Assembly (NCBI GenBank): GCA_037144255.1
Contig: JBAWXE010000063.1
Coordinates: forward strand, 1 to 16,096
From: JBAWXE01 sp037144255
Lineage (GTDB): Bacteria > Bacteroidota > Bacteroidia > Chitinophagales > Chitinophagaceae
Direction of reading: 5' to 3'
DNA: 16,096 nucleotides
The translations under genes were made by a program, and so were the position numbers. The notes under the pieces are model-generated. The model saw nothing but the letters and a program-made list of their open reading frames with translations. It did not search any database and had not been told where the DNA came from. Every line of letters begins with the position of its first letter. The first letter of the stretch is position 1. Positions 6,352-14,310 of this stretch are shown here, piece by piece.

Positions 6352-6375
6352 TTAATTTAGAGGATATTAAATTAA
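6352..6375 (-). repeat. A/T inverted repeat after meaB
   Basis: TTAATTTA (6352-6359) and TAAATTAA (6368-6375) form an 8-bp inverted repeat directly downstream of the meaB stop. It is purely A/T and weak as a terminator. The rest of the 178-bp gap to wecA shows nothing beyond the wecA promoter box. Confidence 0.3.
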
Positions 6376-6377
6376 TT

Positions 6378-7298
6378 TTAGTGCTGTTCTCTGAAAGTCT
6401 TGGTAAAAGCATAAAGATTAAAATGAGCATCTTTCAAAGCTATACTCAATTCTTGTTTCAGCACTTTTCTATCAATATGTTTCATGCGTTCTGCCTGAAT
6501 GAGCTGCCAGCTTTTTTCGGTCAGTAAGTGCAATCGTTTTTCGGGTAGATTATGATCGTTATATAAATAATCTACTACAGCAGTGGCCAGATCGGCAACA
6601 CCTTGTTGTTGAATGGCAATCGTTTTTATTACAGGTATCTCTTTGCCATCAGTAGTTTTTTCATGTACCAGAGTACGCAGATTGCGATAAAGTGTTTCTG
6701 CAGATTCTCTATCAGCTTTGTTGACCACAAAGATGTTTGCAATCTCCATGATGCCGGCTTTGAGCATTTGTACCTCGTCGCCCGCTTCGGGTACTAAGGC
6801 TACCATTGTACAGTCTGCTAGACCAGCTATTTCTACTTCACTTTGTCCTACACCAACAGTTTCTACCAATATGAGATCGAAAGGAGCATTTTTTATAAGG
6901 TCTGTTATTTCAATGATCTTGGAATTGAGGCCACCCAGAGCGCCACGAGTAGCTATGGAGCGAATGTATACATTAGGGTTGCTATAAAAATCTGTCATGC
7001 GTATACGATCGCCTAAGAGAGCCCCATAATTGAAAGGAGAAGAAGGATCGACAGCTATGACAGCTATTTTTTTACCTTTTGCTATCCAATAGTGTAATAG
7101 TGCATTTACCAATGTACTTTTGCCTGCACCTGGAGGGCCAGTGATACCTAGTACCCGAGCTTTCTGTGTGTCTTTTAGTTGCAACAATATATCTTCATAC
7201 CCCGGTAGTTCGTTTTCTACATGAGTGATACCACGAGCCAGTGCTTTATAGTCGCCGGCTTGTATTTGTGAAAGAAGTTGTTTTATCTTGTCCTGCAC
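6378..7298 (-). CDS. meaB: MeaB/ArgK-type G-protein chaperone of methylmalonyl-CoA mutase
   Basis: A 306-residue cytoplasmic P-loop GTPase of the MeaB family, which gates cofactor loading and protects adenosylcobalamin-dependent methylmalonyl-CoA mutase. Motifs seen: Walker A GPPGAGKS (54-61); IAVDPSSPF (81-89); the family-specific RIRM and ATRGALGGL (116-124); ETVGVGQSE (146-154); and NKAD (193-196) for guanine specificity. The mutase genes are not in the window; in many genomes meaB lies apart from them. The length is near that of the family. The start is GTG at 7298: no ATG is present nearby upstream, and the N-terminus DKIKQLLSQIQAGDYKALAR matches the family start. It is divergent from the O-antigen-ligase-like gene across 44 bp. 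Confidence 0.95.
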   Translation of the reverse strand: MQDKIKQLLSQIQAGDYKALARGITHVENELPGYEDILLQLKDTQKARVLGITGPPGAGKSTLVNALLHYWIAKGKKIAVIAVDPSSPFNYGALLGDRIRMTDFYSNPNVYIRSIATRGALGGLNSKIIEITDLIKNAPFDLILVETVGVGQSEVEIAGLADCTMVALVPEAGDEVQMLKAGIMEIANIFVVNKADRESAETLYRNLRTLVHEKTTDGKEIPVIKTIAIQQQGVADLATAVVDYLYNDHNLPEKRLHLLTEKSWQLIQAERMKHIDRKVLKQELSIALKDAHFNLYAFTKTFREQH

Positions 7299-7342
7299 TA
7301 AAAAGGCATTTTGTTCGTTATTAAAATTGATAACACATATTC

Positions 7343-8596
7343 GTGAGCAAAAATACTCTTATTGATCATAAACTGGTATCAAAAACAAACATCGCTCTTT
7401 TTTGTGTTATAGGGATGATGTCCGGATTTTTGGTTTCCAGAGTAGTATTATCTATATCTATGTTTCTTTTGGGTGTCACAGGGCTATGGGGTGTGCATCC
7501 TCGCAGGTGGTTCAAAGAGCGTTTTTGGTTAATAGGTATAGGCTGGGTGTGCATGTATGCCATTTCATATTTCTGGAGCGATAATATTCCCTTTTGGGGA
7601 GACCGATTGCAAGTAAAACTCCCTTTTCTCATCTTGCCATTGGCTTTTGCATTTTTGCCGGGATTTTCTTTAAAGCAGTTACGCATATTTACTGTATGTG
7701 TGGCTTTTGTGTTGTTGGGGGGAGTAGCTTATAGTTTATCATTTTACCTGAAAGATCCAGGTTCATTTCTGGCTGAGTATAAAGTATCACATGTGATCCC
7801 AACACCAGCTAAAAATGACCATATTCGGTTTAGTCTTACTATAGCATTATTTACTATATGGTGTGTTGGGTTTTGGCCACATTTAGTGTCTAGGGCTATA
7901 AAGTGGTTCATAGGTATCATTATTGCCATATTTAGTATATACATACATATACTTGCAGCCAAAAGCGGACTGTTAGTATGGTATTTTTCAGCAGCTGCTT
8001 TTTGTAGTTATCTGATATACAAAAAGCAAAGCCGGATAATAGGAATAAGTGTAACAACGGGAATGATCGTTGCAACATTTCTGGCTATTTCTTTTATACC
8101 TACACTTAAAGAGCGTATAGGTTATATGCATTACACCTATAATGTATACAATCAAGGAAATGTTTCGGGTGACTATGGAGACATAGGCAGAATAGTGTCT
8201 TATGATATTGCCCTTAAGGAGATCAAGGAACATCCAGTAATAGGGGTAGGCGCAGGTGATATTTTGGATGCCATGAAACAGGGATATGATAAATGGTATC
8301 CTCAAATAAAAGATGAACAAAGATTGGTACCTCATAATGAATTCATGACAGTAGCATTAGGATGTGGTATACCTACAGCTATCTTATTTTTAATTTGGGT
8401 ATTGGCACCCTTATCATTAGTAAAACGCGGCAGGCAGAGTTTCTTTTTTTTCATTACATGGATGGGATTATTACTATCGCTGATGGTAGAGCCAATGTTG
8501 GAAGTGCAATTTGGCGTCTTTGTATATTTGTTCTTCCTGTTGTGGCAAAGACATACGCTATTGCATGAGCTACAATTACAGAAACAGGCTATTTAA
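7343..8596 (+). CDS. O-antigen ligase / polymerase-like membrane protein (Wzy_C family)
   Basis: A 417-residue protein with about ten to twelve hydrophobic segments and one long periplasmic loop before the last helices. The loop carries the O-antigen-ligase pattern: R-IVSYDIALKEIKEHPVIGVG (about 283-303) followed by VPHNEFM (329-335), whose His is functionally important in WaaL-type enzymes. Such proteins join or polymerise lipid-linked glycans on the outer face of the inner membrane, which fits the nearby WecA-like gene. The start is GTG at 7343: an in-frame stop lies at 7331-7333 and the first ATG is 24 codons on, inside the first membrane segment. Ligase cannot be distinguished from polymerase by sequence alone. 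The LON-domain gene follows 11 bp downstream, so the two are likely co-transcribed. Confidence 0.82.
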   Translation: MSKNTLIDHKLVSKTNIALFCVIGMMSGFLVSRVVLSISMFLLGVTGLWGVHPRRWFKERFWLIGIGWVCMYAISYFWSDNIPFWGDRLQVKLPFLILPLAFAFLPGFSLKQLRIFTVCVAFVLLGGVAYSLSFYLKDPGSFLAEYKVSHVIPTPAKNDHIRFSLTIALFTIWCVGFWPHLVSRAIKWFIGIIIAIFSIYIHILAAKSGLLVWYFSAAAFCSYLIYKKQSRIIGISVTTGMIVATFLAISFIPTLKERIGYMHYTYNVYNQGNVSGDYGDIGRIVSYDIALKEIKEHPVIGVGAGDILDAMKQGYDKWYPQIKDEQRLVPHNEFMTVALGCGIPTAILFLIWVLAPLSLVKRGRQSFFFFITWMGLLLSLMVEPMLEVQFGVFVYLFFLLWQRHTLLHELQLQKQAI

Positions 8597-8607
8597 AGAG
8601 TTAATTC

Positions 8608-9252
8608 ATGACCAATTTTATTCCAATTTTTCCACTAAATATTGTTGTATTTCCCGGAGAACCTTTGAATCTCCACATTTTTGAGCCTCGCTATAAACAG
8701 CTGATAAAAGAGTGTGTGGCTACAGGTAAGAAATTTGGTATACCATCCATCATTGAAAAGACCATTGAAGAGTATGGTACCCTCATGCAAATAACGGAGG
8801 TGGTAAAGGAATATGAGAATGGCGAGATAGATGTGCGTACTCAAGGTATCAGTGTATTTAGAATATTGCAGCATATACATGAGATACCTGATAAGCTATA
8901 TTCAGGAGCTATAGTCAGTTACCCGCCTAATATTACTGATGCGGGAGATTCTGAATTGTCTCGTAGGCTGTTGAGTGAAGTAAAACGTTTATATACATTA
9001 TTGAATCTGGAAGAAAAATTCAAACTACAGGTAGGCAAATTTGTTTCTTATGATATAGGACATGTAGTGGGCTTATCAAAAGCGCAGGAATATGATTTGC
9101 TGGGTCTTTTCAATGAGCTGCAACGACTGGAATATCTGCGCCGGCATATGAATAAGATACTACCGATAGTAAAAGAGCTGGAACAGGTAAAAGCCCGTAT
9201 CAAGATGAACGGACATTTCAGAGACCTTTCTCTGGGTGGATCGGAGATATAA
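8608..9252 (+). CDS. LON substrate-binding-domain protein (stand-alone Lon N domain)
   Basis: A 214-residue protein that resembles the N-terminal substrate-recognition domain of Lon protease but has no ATPase or protease part. Seen: the start IPIFPLNIVVFPGEPLNLHI, then FEPRYKQLI (26-34), which are the Lon N hallmark, followed by beta-rich sequence and a helical C-terminal half (about 115-200) rich in Leu and charged residues. It is cytoplasmic with no signal peptide. Proteins of this class are common in Bacteroidota; their role is not well defined and may be recognition of damaged or specific proteins. The gene follows the O-antigen-ligase-like gene by 11 bp. The gap to coaX is 93 bp. Confidence 0.92.
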   Translation: MTNFIPIFPLNIVVFPGEPLNLHIFEPRYKQLIKECVATGKKFGIPSIIEKTIEEYGTLMQITEVVKEYENGEIDVRTQGISVFRILQHIHEIPDKLYSGAIVSYPPNITDAGDSELSRRLLSEVKRLYTLLNLEEKFKLQVGKFVSYDIGHVVGLSKAQEYDLLGLFNELQRLEYLRRHMNKILPIVKELEQVKARIKMNGHFRDLSLGGSEI

Positions 9253-9345
9253 TATTGGGAAAAATATAGCCGATTTGCTATAAAGACTGCACAAATGCTC
9301 ATATTATTTACTATTTTGTAAGCACTATCCTCATAAACTTTAAGT

Positions 9346-10089
9346 ATGACAACAAGTATTTGTATCGATTGGGGCAATACCCTGGTAAAAACAGCTATTT
9401 TCAACAGTGGAAAACTGGTGGAATCTAAGATCTATTCGGTAAGCGAAGCAGTATCTGCTATTCAAAAACAGATAGCAGATCATAAGCCTGAGGCCGGTAT
9501 TTTTTGTACTGTAGCAGATAGCCCTGCTGATCTGGAACAAAAACTGCAGCAGAGCTTATCGAAATATATAAAGCTGGATAGCAATACCCGTTTGCCAATT
9601 ATGAATGCTTATCATTCGCCTGAAACCCTTGGTGCAGACAGAATAGCAATGGCTGTGGGTGCGCAGGCAAAATTTCCTGATAAGAATGTACTGATCATCA
9701 GTGCAGGCACTTGTATCACCTATAATTTTGTTCAAAAGAATAGAACATTCCGTGGTGGTGCAATATCGCCGGGGCTGAAAATGCGCCTGAAGGCCATGCA
9801 CGAATTCACTGATAAATTACCTGAAGTATCGTTGGAAGGTGAATTACTACTTTTGGGATATGATACACCTACCTGTATGCGTAGTGGTGCTGTTTTTGGC
9901 ATGACTGGCGAATTAGATGGTGTAGTAGGCCAATTCGAAAGCCAGTATTCAGATTTTAACGCGGTATTAACGGGCGGCGATGCCCCTTTATTTGCAAGCA
10001 GACTGAAAAGTAAGATATTTGCAGACCCTGACTTGTTAATGAAAGGGCTCAATCTAATTTTAAAATATAATGTGCCACAACTACGCTAA
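9346..10089 (+). CDS. coaX: Type III pantothenate kinase
   Basis: CoaX phosphorylates pantothenate, the first step of coenzyme A synthesis, in the cytoplasm. The 247 residues show the ASKHA-fold motifs of type III enzymes: the phosphate-1 loop IDWGNTLVK (7-15), GADRIAMAVGA (96-106) with catalytic Asp98, GTCITYN (121-127), GGAISPGLKMR (137-147) and a late T-x-x-x-x-x-SG element near 176-181. The residue after GTxIT-aromatic is Asn127, where many type III kinases have the Asp that helps bind a monovalent cation; related Bacteroidota enzymes may share this. The ATG at 9346 places the first motif at residue 7, as usual. The 3' end overlaps the next gene by 20 bp, so it is tightly coupled to the barrel protein and lptC. 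Confidence 0.93.
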   Translation: MTTSICIDWGNTLVKTAIFNSGKLVESKIYSVSEAVSAIQKQIADHKPEAGIFCTVADSPADLEQKLQQSLSKYIKLDSNTRLPIMNAYHSPETLGADRIAMAVGAQAKFPDKNVLIISAGTCITYNFVQKNRTFRGGAISPGLKMRLKAMHEFTDKLPEVSLEGELLLLGYDTPTCMRSGAVFGMTGELDGVVGQFESQYSDFNAVLTGGDAPLFASRLKSKIFADPDLLMKGLNLILKYNVPQLR

Positions 10090-11383
10090 GCACTTTTTCC
10101 TGATATTATTATGTGTTGCAATAGGATATAAGTCTTTTTCACAAACAAGTACTACCAGTAACCCTACTTCTAATCGTGAGAATGCACCTTATTCCCGTTA
10201 TGGTATTGGTGAAGACGTTAATGGGTCAAATACGGTGTTGCGTGGAATGGGGAATGTCTCAACTGCATATTCCGATCCTTATAGTGTCAATTCTGATAAT
10301 CCTGCATCTTATGCGGGTCTGAAACTTACTACTTACGAAGCAGCAGGTACAGGTAGTGTGCGTGGTATTGACGCAGGTGGTAATAATTACCGAACAGGGA
10401 TGGCTACTTTTTCATATCTGACAGTAGGTATACCTATGGGTAAGAATTTTGGTATGGCTCTGGGATTTCGTCCGCAAAGCAGAGTGTATTATCGAATCAA
10501 TGATTCTTTAACTGTACCGGGCATGGGTCCAAGTATTTATAATTACTCTGGTGAGGGGGGATTGAATTATGCTTATTTAGGTTTTGCAGGTCAATACAAA
10601 GGGTTCAGTTTAGGTTTTAATATTGGTTACATGTTTGGTACTACGAGAAACTCGACAGTATTCCAGGCCAATACAACTGATTCAGGAGCATATGCCAATT
10701 CGTACAATACAGAGTATTCTCGTTATGATAAAATAGGTGGAATATACTGGAAAGCCGGTGCACTGTATGAAACATCATTGAGCAAAAAAACATTTTTACG
10801 ATTGGGTGCAACGATATCTATTAGTCAGAAACTTAATAATTATAAAGACGACTACTTGATAGCGTATCATTACTCAGCAGATAGTATCTATCAGGATACC
10901 ATAACAGCCAATGCAGCTGTGAAGGGAAATGTTACATTACCGCTTTCATTTAGTGTAGGCGCACACCTGGCAGGTATTGATAAATGGGATATTGGGGTAG
11001 ATTTTACTTCTACTCAATGGACTCAATTCCGAAATTTCGGTAATCCGGATTCTTCATTAGTGAATAATTTCAAAGTGAATATTGGTGGTGAATACACACC
11101 AAATTCATCTAGCCGTAATAGCTACCTGCAACGAATTACCTATAGACTGGGATTTGTATATGGATTGGATTATGTGAAACTGAACAATACAGACATCAAC
11201 TATTATGCAGTGAGCTTAGGTGCCAGTTTGCCTTTCAAGCGTAGTACAGACCGTATACATACAGCATTGGAATTTGGTACACGCGGTACTACCAGTAATG
11301 GTCTTGTTAAAGAAAACTTTGTTCGCTTCACATTAGGAGTTTCGCTCAACGACAGATGGTTCGTTAAACGCAAATATGACTAA
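10070..11383 (+). CDS. Outer-membrane beta-barrel protein between coaX and lptC
   Basis: A 437-residue exported protein with a signal peptide (hydrophobic 8-19, probable cleavage near SFS|Q at 24). After it comes APYSRYGIGEDV (39-50), a sequence typical of a Bacteroidota outer-membrane protein family related to FadL/OmpP1-like barrels. The rest is many short amphipathic strands rich in Gly, Tyr and Asn with alternating hydrophobic residues. It ends in aromatic/basic WFVKRKYD. The start ATG at 10070 lies inside coaX (20-bp overlap) and is the only ATG in frame before the signal peptide. It overlaps lptC by 8 bp. This gene order is seen in other Bacteroidota. The exact role (transport or LPS-related assembly) is unknown. 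Confidence 0.8.
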   Translation: MCHNYAKHFFLILLCVAIGYKSFSQTSTTSNPTSNRENAPYSRYGIGEDVNGSNTVLRGMGNVSTAYSDPYSVNSDNPASYAGLKLTTYEAAGTGSVRGIDAGGNNYRTGMATFSYLTVGIPMGKNFGMALGFRPQSRVYYRINDSLTVPGMGPSIYNYSGEGGLNYAYLGFAGQYKGFSLGFNIGYMFGTTRNSTVFQANTTDSGAYANSYNTEYSRYDKIGGIYWKAGALYETSLSKKTFLRLGATISISQKLNNYKDDYLIAYHYSADSIYQDTITANAAVKGNVTLPLSFSVGAHLAGIDKWDIGVDFTSTQWTQFRNFGNPDSSLVNNFKVNIGGEYTPNSSSRNSYLQRITYRLGFVYGLDYVKLNNTDINYYAVSLGASLPFKRSTDRIHTALEFGTRGTTSNGLVKENFVRFTLGVSLNDRWFVKRKYD

Positions 11384-11972
11384 TACTATCTTTAAATACT
11401 ATCGTAAACAACTCACCCGGATCGCATTTCCGGGTATTTTGTTTGTATGCTTTTCCTTATTGTCTTGTAAGAACGATCCTAAGGATATCAATGCATTGGT
11501 AGGGAAGAGTACTATGAGAGAAGATAGAGCAGAGGATGTAACATTGATATATAGCGAGCATGGAAAAGTAAAAGCCCGATTATTCTCAAAGGAATTCATA
11601 CATAATGAGATAGCCAAGCCACCTTATTACGATATGAAGAAGGGGCTAAAATTTGAATTTTATAATGATAGTCTGACAGTAGAGAGTACACTTACTGCAC
11701 TGTATGCTCGCTATTACGAACTACAAGGCAACGTATTGATACGTGATAGTGTAGTGGTGGTGAATAAAAAGGGTGAACAATTGAATACTGAAGAACTGGT
11801 ATGGAACGAGCAATTGAAGAAGTTCTATACGGAGAAGTTTGTACGTATCACCACTGCTACGCAAGTGATGTATGGAGATGGCCTGGAAGCCAATCAGGAC
11901 TTTACCTGGTATGAGATCAAAAACCCTAAGGGTATAGTAATGGTGAACAAAGAAGAAGTGCCTGCCCAATAA
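11376..11972 (+). CDS. lptC: LPS export protein LptC
   Basis: A 198-residue protein of the LptC/DUF1239 family, which links the inner-membrane LptBFG transporter to the periplasmic LptA bridge in lipopolysaccharide export. A hydrophobic segment (16-30) ends in lipobox LLSC with Cys31, so it is predicted to be a lipoprotein as in other Bacteroidota, rather than a bitopic protein as in enterobacteria. The family pattern follows: EDVTLIYSEHGKVKARLFSK, the beta-jellyroll strands YYDMKKGLKFEFYND, then LTALYARYYELQGNVLIRD and a LNTEELVWNE element. The gene overlaps the barrel gene by 8 bp (ATG at 11376), so the two are translationally coupled. No other lpt gene is in the window. Confidence 0.9.
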   Translation: MTNTIFKYYRKQLTRIAFPGILFVCFSLLSCKNDPKDINALVGKSTMREDRAEDVTLIYSEHGKVKARLFSKEFIHNEIAKPPYYDMKKGLKFEFYNDSLTVESTLTALYARYYELQGNVLIRDSVVVVNKKGEQLNTEELVWNEQLKKFYTEKFVRITTATQVMYGDGLEANQDFTWYEIKNPKGIVMVNKEEVPAQ

Positions 11973-12035
11973 CAACCCCATTAAATTGGTATTTTTACCC
12001 ATATTTCTACCCTTTCATCTTTAGGGCATAATGTA

Positions 12036-12043
12036 TACTTTTG
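12036..12043 (+). promoter_or_regulatory. Bacteroidota-type -7 box for the S46 peptidase gene
   Basis: TACTTTTG is a full match to TAnnTTTG, with TTTC 19 bp upstream as a near-match to the -33 TTTG. Transcription would start near 12050, giving a leader of about 38 nt before the ATG at 12088. This separates the peptidase gene from the coaX-lptC unit. Confidence 0.7.
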
Positions 12044-12087
12044 TGCCTTATTATATATCCTTCCTTTAACTAACAGTTGTATAAACA

Positions 12088-14235
12088 ATGAGAAAATTAC
12101 TATTGTCAATCTGTGCTTTAGCCATGATGCAGATAGCACGCGCCGACGAAGGTATGTGGATACCTATGCTCATCGGTAAGAATTACGATGAGATGGCCCG
12201 CAAAGGTCTGAAACTATCAAAAGAAGATCTGTATAGTATCAATCATAGTAGTATGAAGGATGCCATCGTTCAGTTTGGCGGTGGTTGTACTGCTGAGATG
12301 ATATCAAGCAATGGTCTGTTACTTACCAATCATCACTGCGGATACGATGCTATTGCTACCCTCAGCACAGTAGATAAGAACTATCTAGACAATGGTTTCT
12401 TTGCAAAGAGTATGGAAGAAGAATTGCCGGCACGAGGTGTGACAGTTATTTTTCTGGAACGTATGGAAGACATTACTGTAGATGTAATGAAAGCTGTAGG
12501 TAATGCAACAGGCGAAGAGTACACTAAAAAATATGATGCTTTCAAAAAAGAATTGGAAGAGAAAGCAGGAAAGAAAGGTAAATATGTAGCTAATGTAAGA
12601 GAGTACTTTAATGGTAATCAGTATTTTCTGATAGTGTATAAAAAATATACCGATGTTCGTTTGGTAGGTACACCGCCTAAGTCGTTAGGTAAATTTGGTG
12701 GAGACACTGATAACTGGATGTGGCCTCGACATACAGCAGATTTTTCAATGTTCCGGGTATATGCCAATAAGGACAATCAACCGGCAGAATATTCAAAAGA
12801 TAATGTGCCTTTCCATCCTAAAAAGTATTTGCCTGTATCTATACGAGGTGAGAAAGAAGGTGATTATGCTATGATATTCGGTTATCCGGGTCGCACCAAT
12901 CGTTACGAAGTATCTAAAGGTGTAGAACTGGCTATCAGTGATGTGAATCCTTCTATTGTAAGTATTCGTGATGCACGTTTGAAGATCATGCACAGCCATA
13001 TGGCACAAGATAAATCAGTATATCTGAAAATGACATCTTCTTATGCACGTATTGCCAACTATTGGAAATATTACATAGGACAAACAGAACAACTGAAACG
13101 CCTGAATGTCGTAGATACTAAAAAGCAACAAGAAGCTGCTTTTGTAGCATGGGCTAAGGAAAATAAATATGATGCTTCTTTCATGAATGAATATGAAAAA
13201 TTGTATGCTGACTATAAGCCTTATGCTAAACATAATATTTATTATACAGAATGTTTCCGTGCATCCGCTTTGGCACGTATGGGTGCGTTGTTAGATCCGC
13301 TGGATAAATACCTGGCTAAAGGCAATGACAAAGACTCTATTAAAAAATATGTAGGTAATCTGCAAACAGAATACAGAAGGCTATACAAGGAATACGAAAA
13401 GGGAACTGAAAGGGAATTGCTGTCAAAGATGACTCAGATGTACTATAACAATGTGCCTAAGGATCAATTACCTGATATATACAGGAATGTGATATTCAAA
13501 ACTGCCGGGAGTGAGAAAGTTGCAAAGACATATAGTATTTATGTGGATGGTATGATTAAGAATACTTTCCTTACAGATACTACTCGTTTCAATGCTTTCT
13601 GTAAGAAACCAACTAAAAAGGCTATTGCAAAAGATGCCGTAGTTCAATACTCTCTGAGTTTTGTACACAATTTTACTAAGAACTATCAACCTAAAGTAGA
13701 GGCTTTCAATATGCAGAAAAAGGAACTGAGTAAGAAATATATACGCGGACTGATGGCTATGAAACCTAATAAGAACTTCTACCCCGATGCTAACTCTACT
13801 ATGCGTGTTACATATGGTAAAGTGCTGAGCTATGAACCTGTAGACGGTGTGCATTATAATTATTATACTACTCTTGACGGTCTAATGGCTAAGTACAAAC
13901 CTAATGACGAAGAGTTTGATGTGCCTGCTGATCTGGTAAAATTGTACAAAGAGAAGAACTACGGACAATATGCAGACGAAGATGGTACTCTGCACACTTG
14001 CTTTATCACTAATGATGATATAACAGGTGGCAACTCTGGTAGTCCGGTTATTAATGCTTATGGCGAACTGATAGGTGCTGCATTTGATGGCAACTGGGAA
14101 GCTATGAGTGGTGATATAGCTTTTGATAAAAAATATAAAAGGACTATAGTATGTGATGTACGTTATATCCTGTTCCTGATTGATAAAATGGGACATGCTC
14201 CAAACCTGATTAATGAAATGGATATACATAATTAA
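12088..14235 (+). CDS. S46-family dipeptidyl-peptidase (DPP7-like)
   Basis: A 715-residue secreted serine exopeptidase that would remove dipeptides from the N-terminus of extracellular or periplasmic peptides, feeding amino acids to the cell. It has a signal peptide (residues 1-19, cleavage near ARA|D). The S46 motifs are LTNHHCGYDAI (79-89; His83 before Cys is the likely catalytic His), WPRHTADFSMFRVY (212-225; catalytic Asp218) and GGNSGSPV (647-654; catalytic Ser650). The DEGMW sequence at the mature N-terminus and helical insertion (about 330-560) are also typical. Gly668, 18 residues after the Ser, resembles DPP7 (broad or hydrophobic specificity), whereas DPP11 has Arg there for Asp/Glu specificity. 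The length matches the family. S46 enzymes are largely a Bacteroidota trait. Confidence 0.95.
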   Translation: MRKLLLSICALAMMQIARADEGMWIPMLIGKNYDEMARKGLKLSKEDLYSINHSSMKDAIVQFGGGCTAEMISSNGLLLTNHHCGYDAIATLSTVDKNYLDNGFFAKSMEEELPARGVTVIFLERMEDITVDVMKAVGNATGEEYTKKYDAFKKELEEKAGKKGKYVANVREYFNGNQYFLIVYKKYTDVRLVGTPPKSLGKFGGDTDNWMWPRHTADFSMFRVYANKDNQPAEYSKDNVPFHPKKYLPVSIRGEKEGDYAMIFGYPGRTNRYEVSKGVELAISDVNPSIVSIRDARLKIMHSHMAQDKSVYLKMTSSYARIANYWKYYIGQTEQLKRLNVVDTKKQQEAAFVAWAKENKYDASFMNEYEKLYADYKPYAKHNIYYTECFRASALARMGALLDPLDKYLAKGNDKDSIKKYVGNLQTEYRRLYKEYEKGTERELLSKMTQMYYNNVPKDQLPDIYRNVIFKTAGSEKVAKTYSIYVDGMIKNTFLTDTTRFNAFCKKPTKKAIAKDAVVQYSLSFVHNFTKNYQPKVEAFNMQKKELSKKYIRGLMAMKPNKNFYPDANSTMRVTYGKVLSYEPVDGVHYNYYTTLDGLMAKYKPNDEEFDVPADLVKLYKEKNYGQYADEDGTLHTCFITNDDITGGNSGSPVINAYGELIGAAFDGNWEAMSGDIAFDKKYKRTIVCDVRYILFLIDKMGHAPNLINEMDIHN

Positions 14236-14256
14236 TACATAATGTCAGTAATACTG

Positions 14257-14288
14257 AAAGCGGCTGATGGAAATCCATCAGCCGCTTT
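14257..14288. terminator. Strong hairpin between the convergent S46 peptidase and helicase genes
   Basis: AAAGCGGCTGATGG at 14257-14270 pairs perfectly with 14275-14288, with a short loop. It is 21 bp past the peptidase stop and 22 bp before the 3' end of the convergent helicase gene. The plus-strand side ends CTTTGTATTTG, a modest U-tract. The minus side ends CTTTCAG. It probably serves as a shared terminator, best for the plus-strand gene. Confidence 0.8.
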
Positions 14289-14310
14289 GTATTTGAATTA
14301 TTTTATGCTA

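Noticed and set aside
6378..6380. meaB and wecA as one operon
   Set aside because: The 178-bp A+T-rich gap and the separate TAACTTTG box close to wecA make independent transcription more likely, though read-through cannot be excluded.
9253..9345. TATTTTG near 9311 as a coaX promoter
   Set aside because: It lacks one T of the TAnnTTTG spacing and has no -33 element; too weak to list as a feature.
11980..12030. Short CCCT/AGGG hairpin after lptC as a terminator
   Set aside because: Only 4 bp of stem with a 9-nt loop and no U-tract; the region reads better as the promoter of the S46 peptidase gene.
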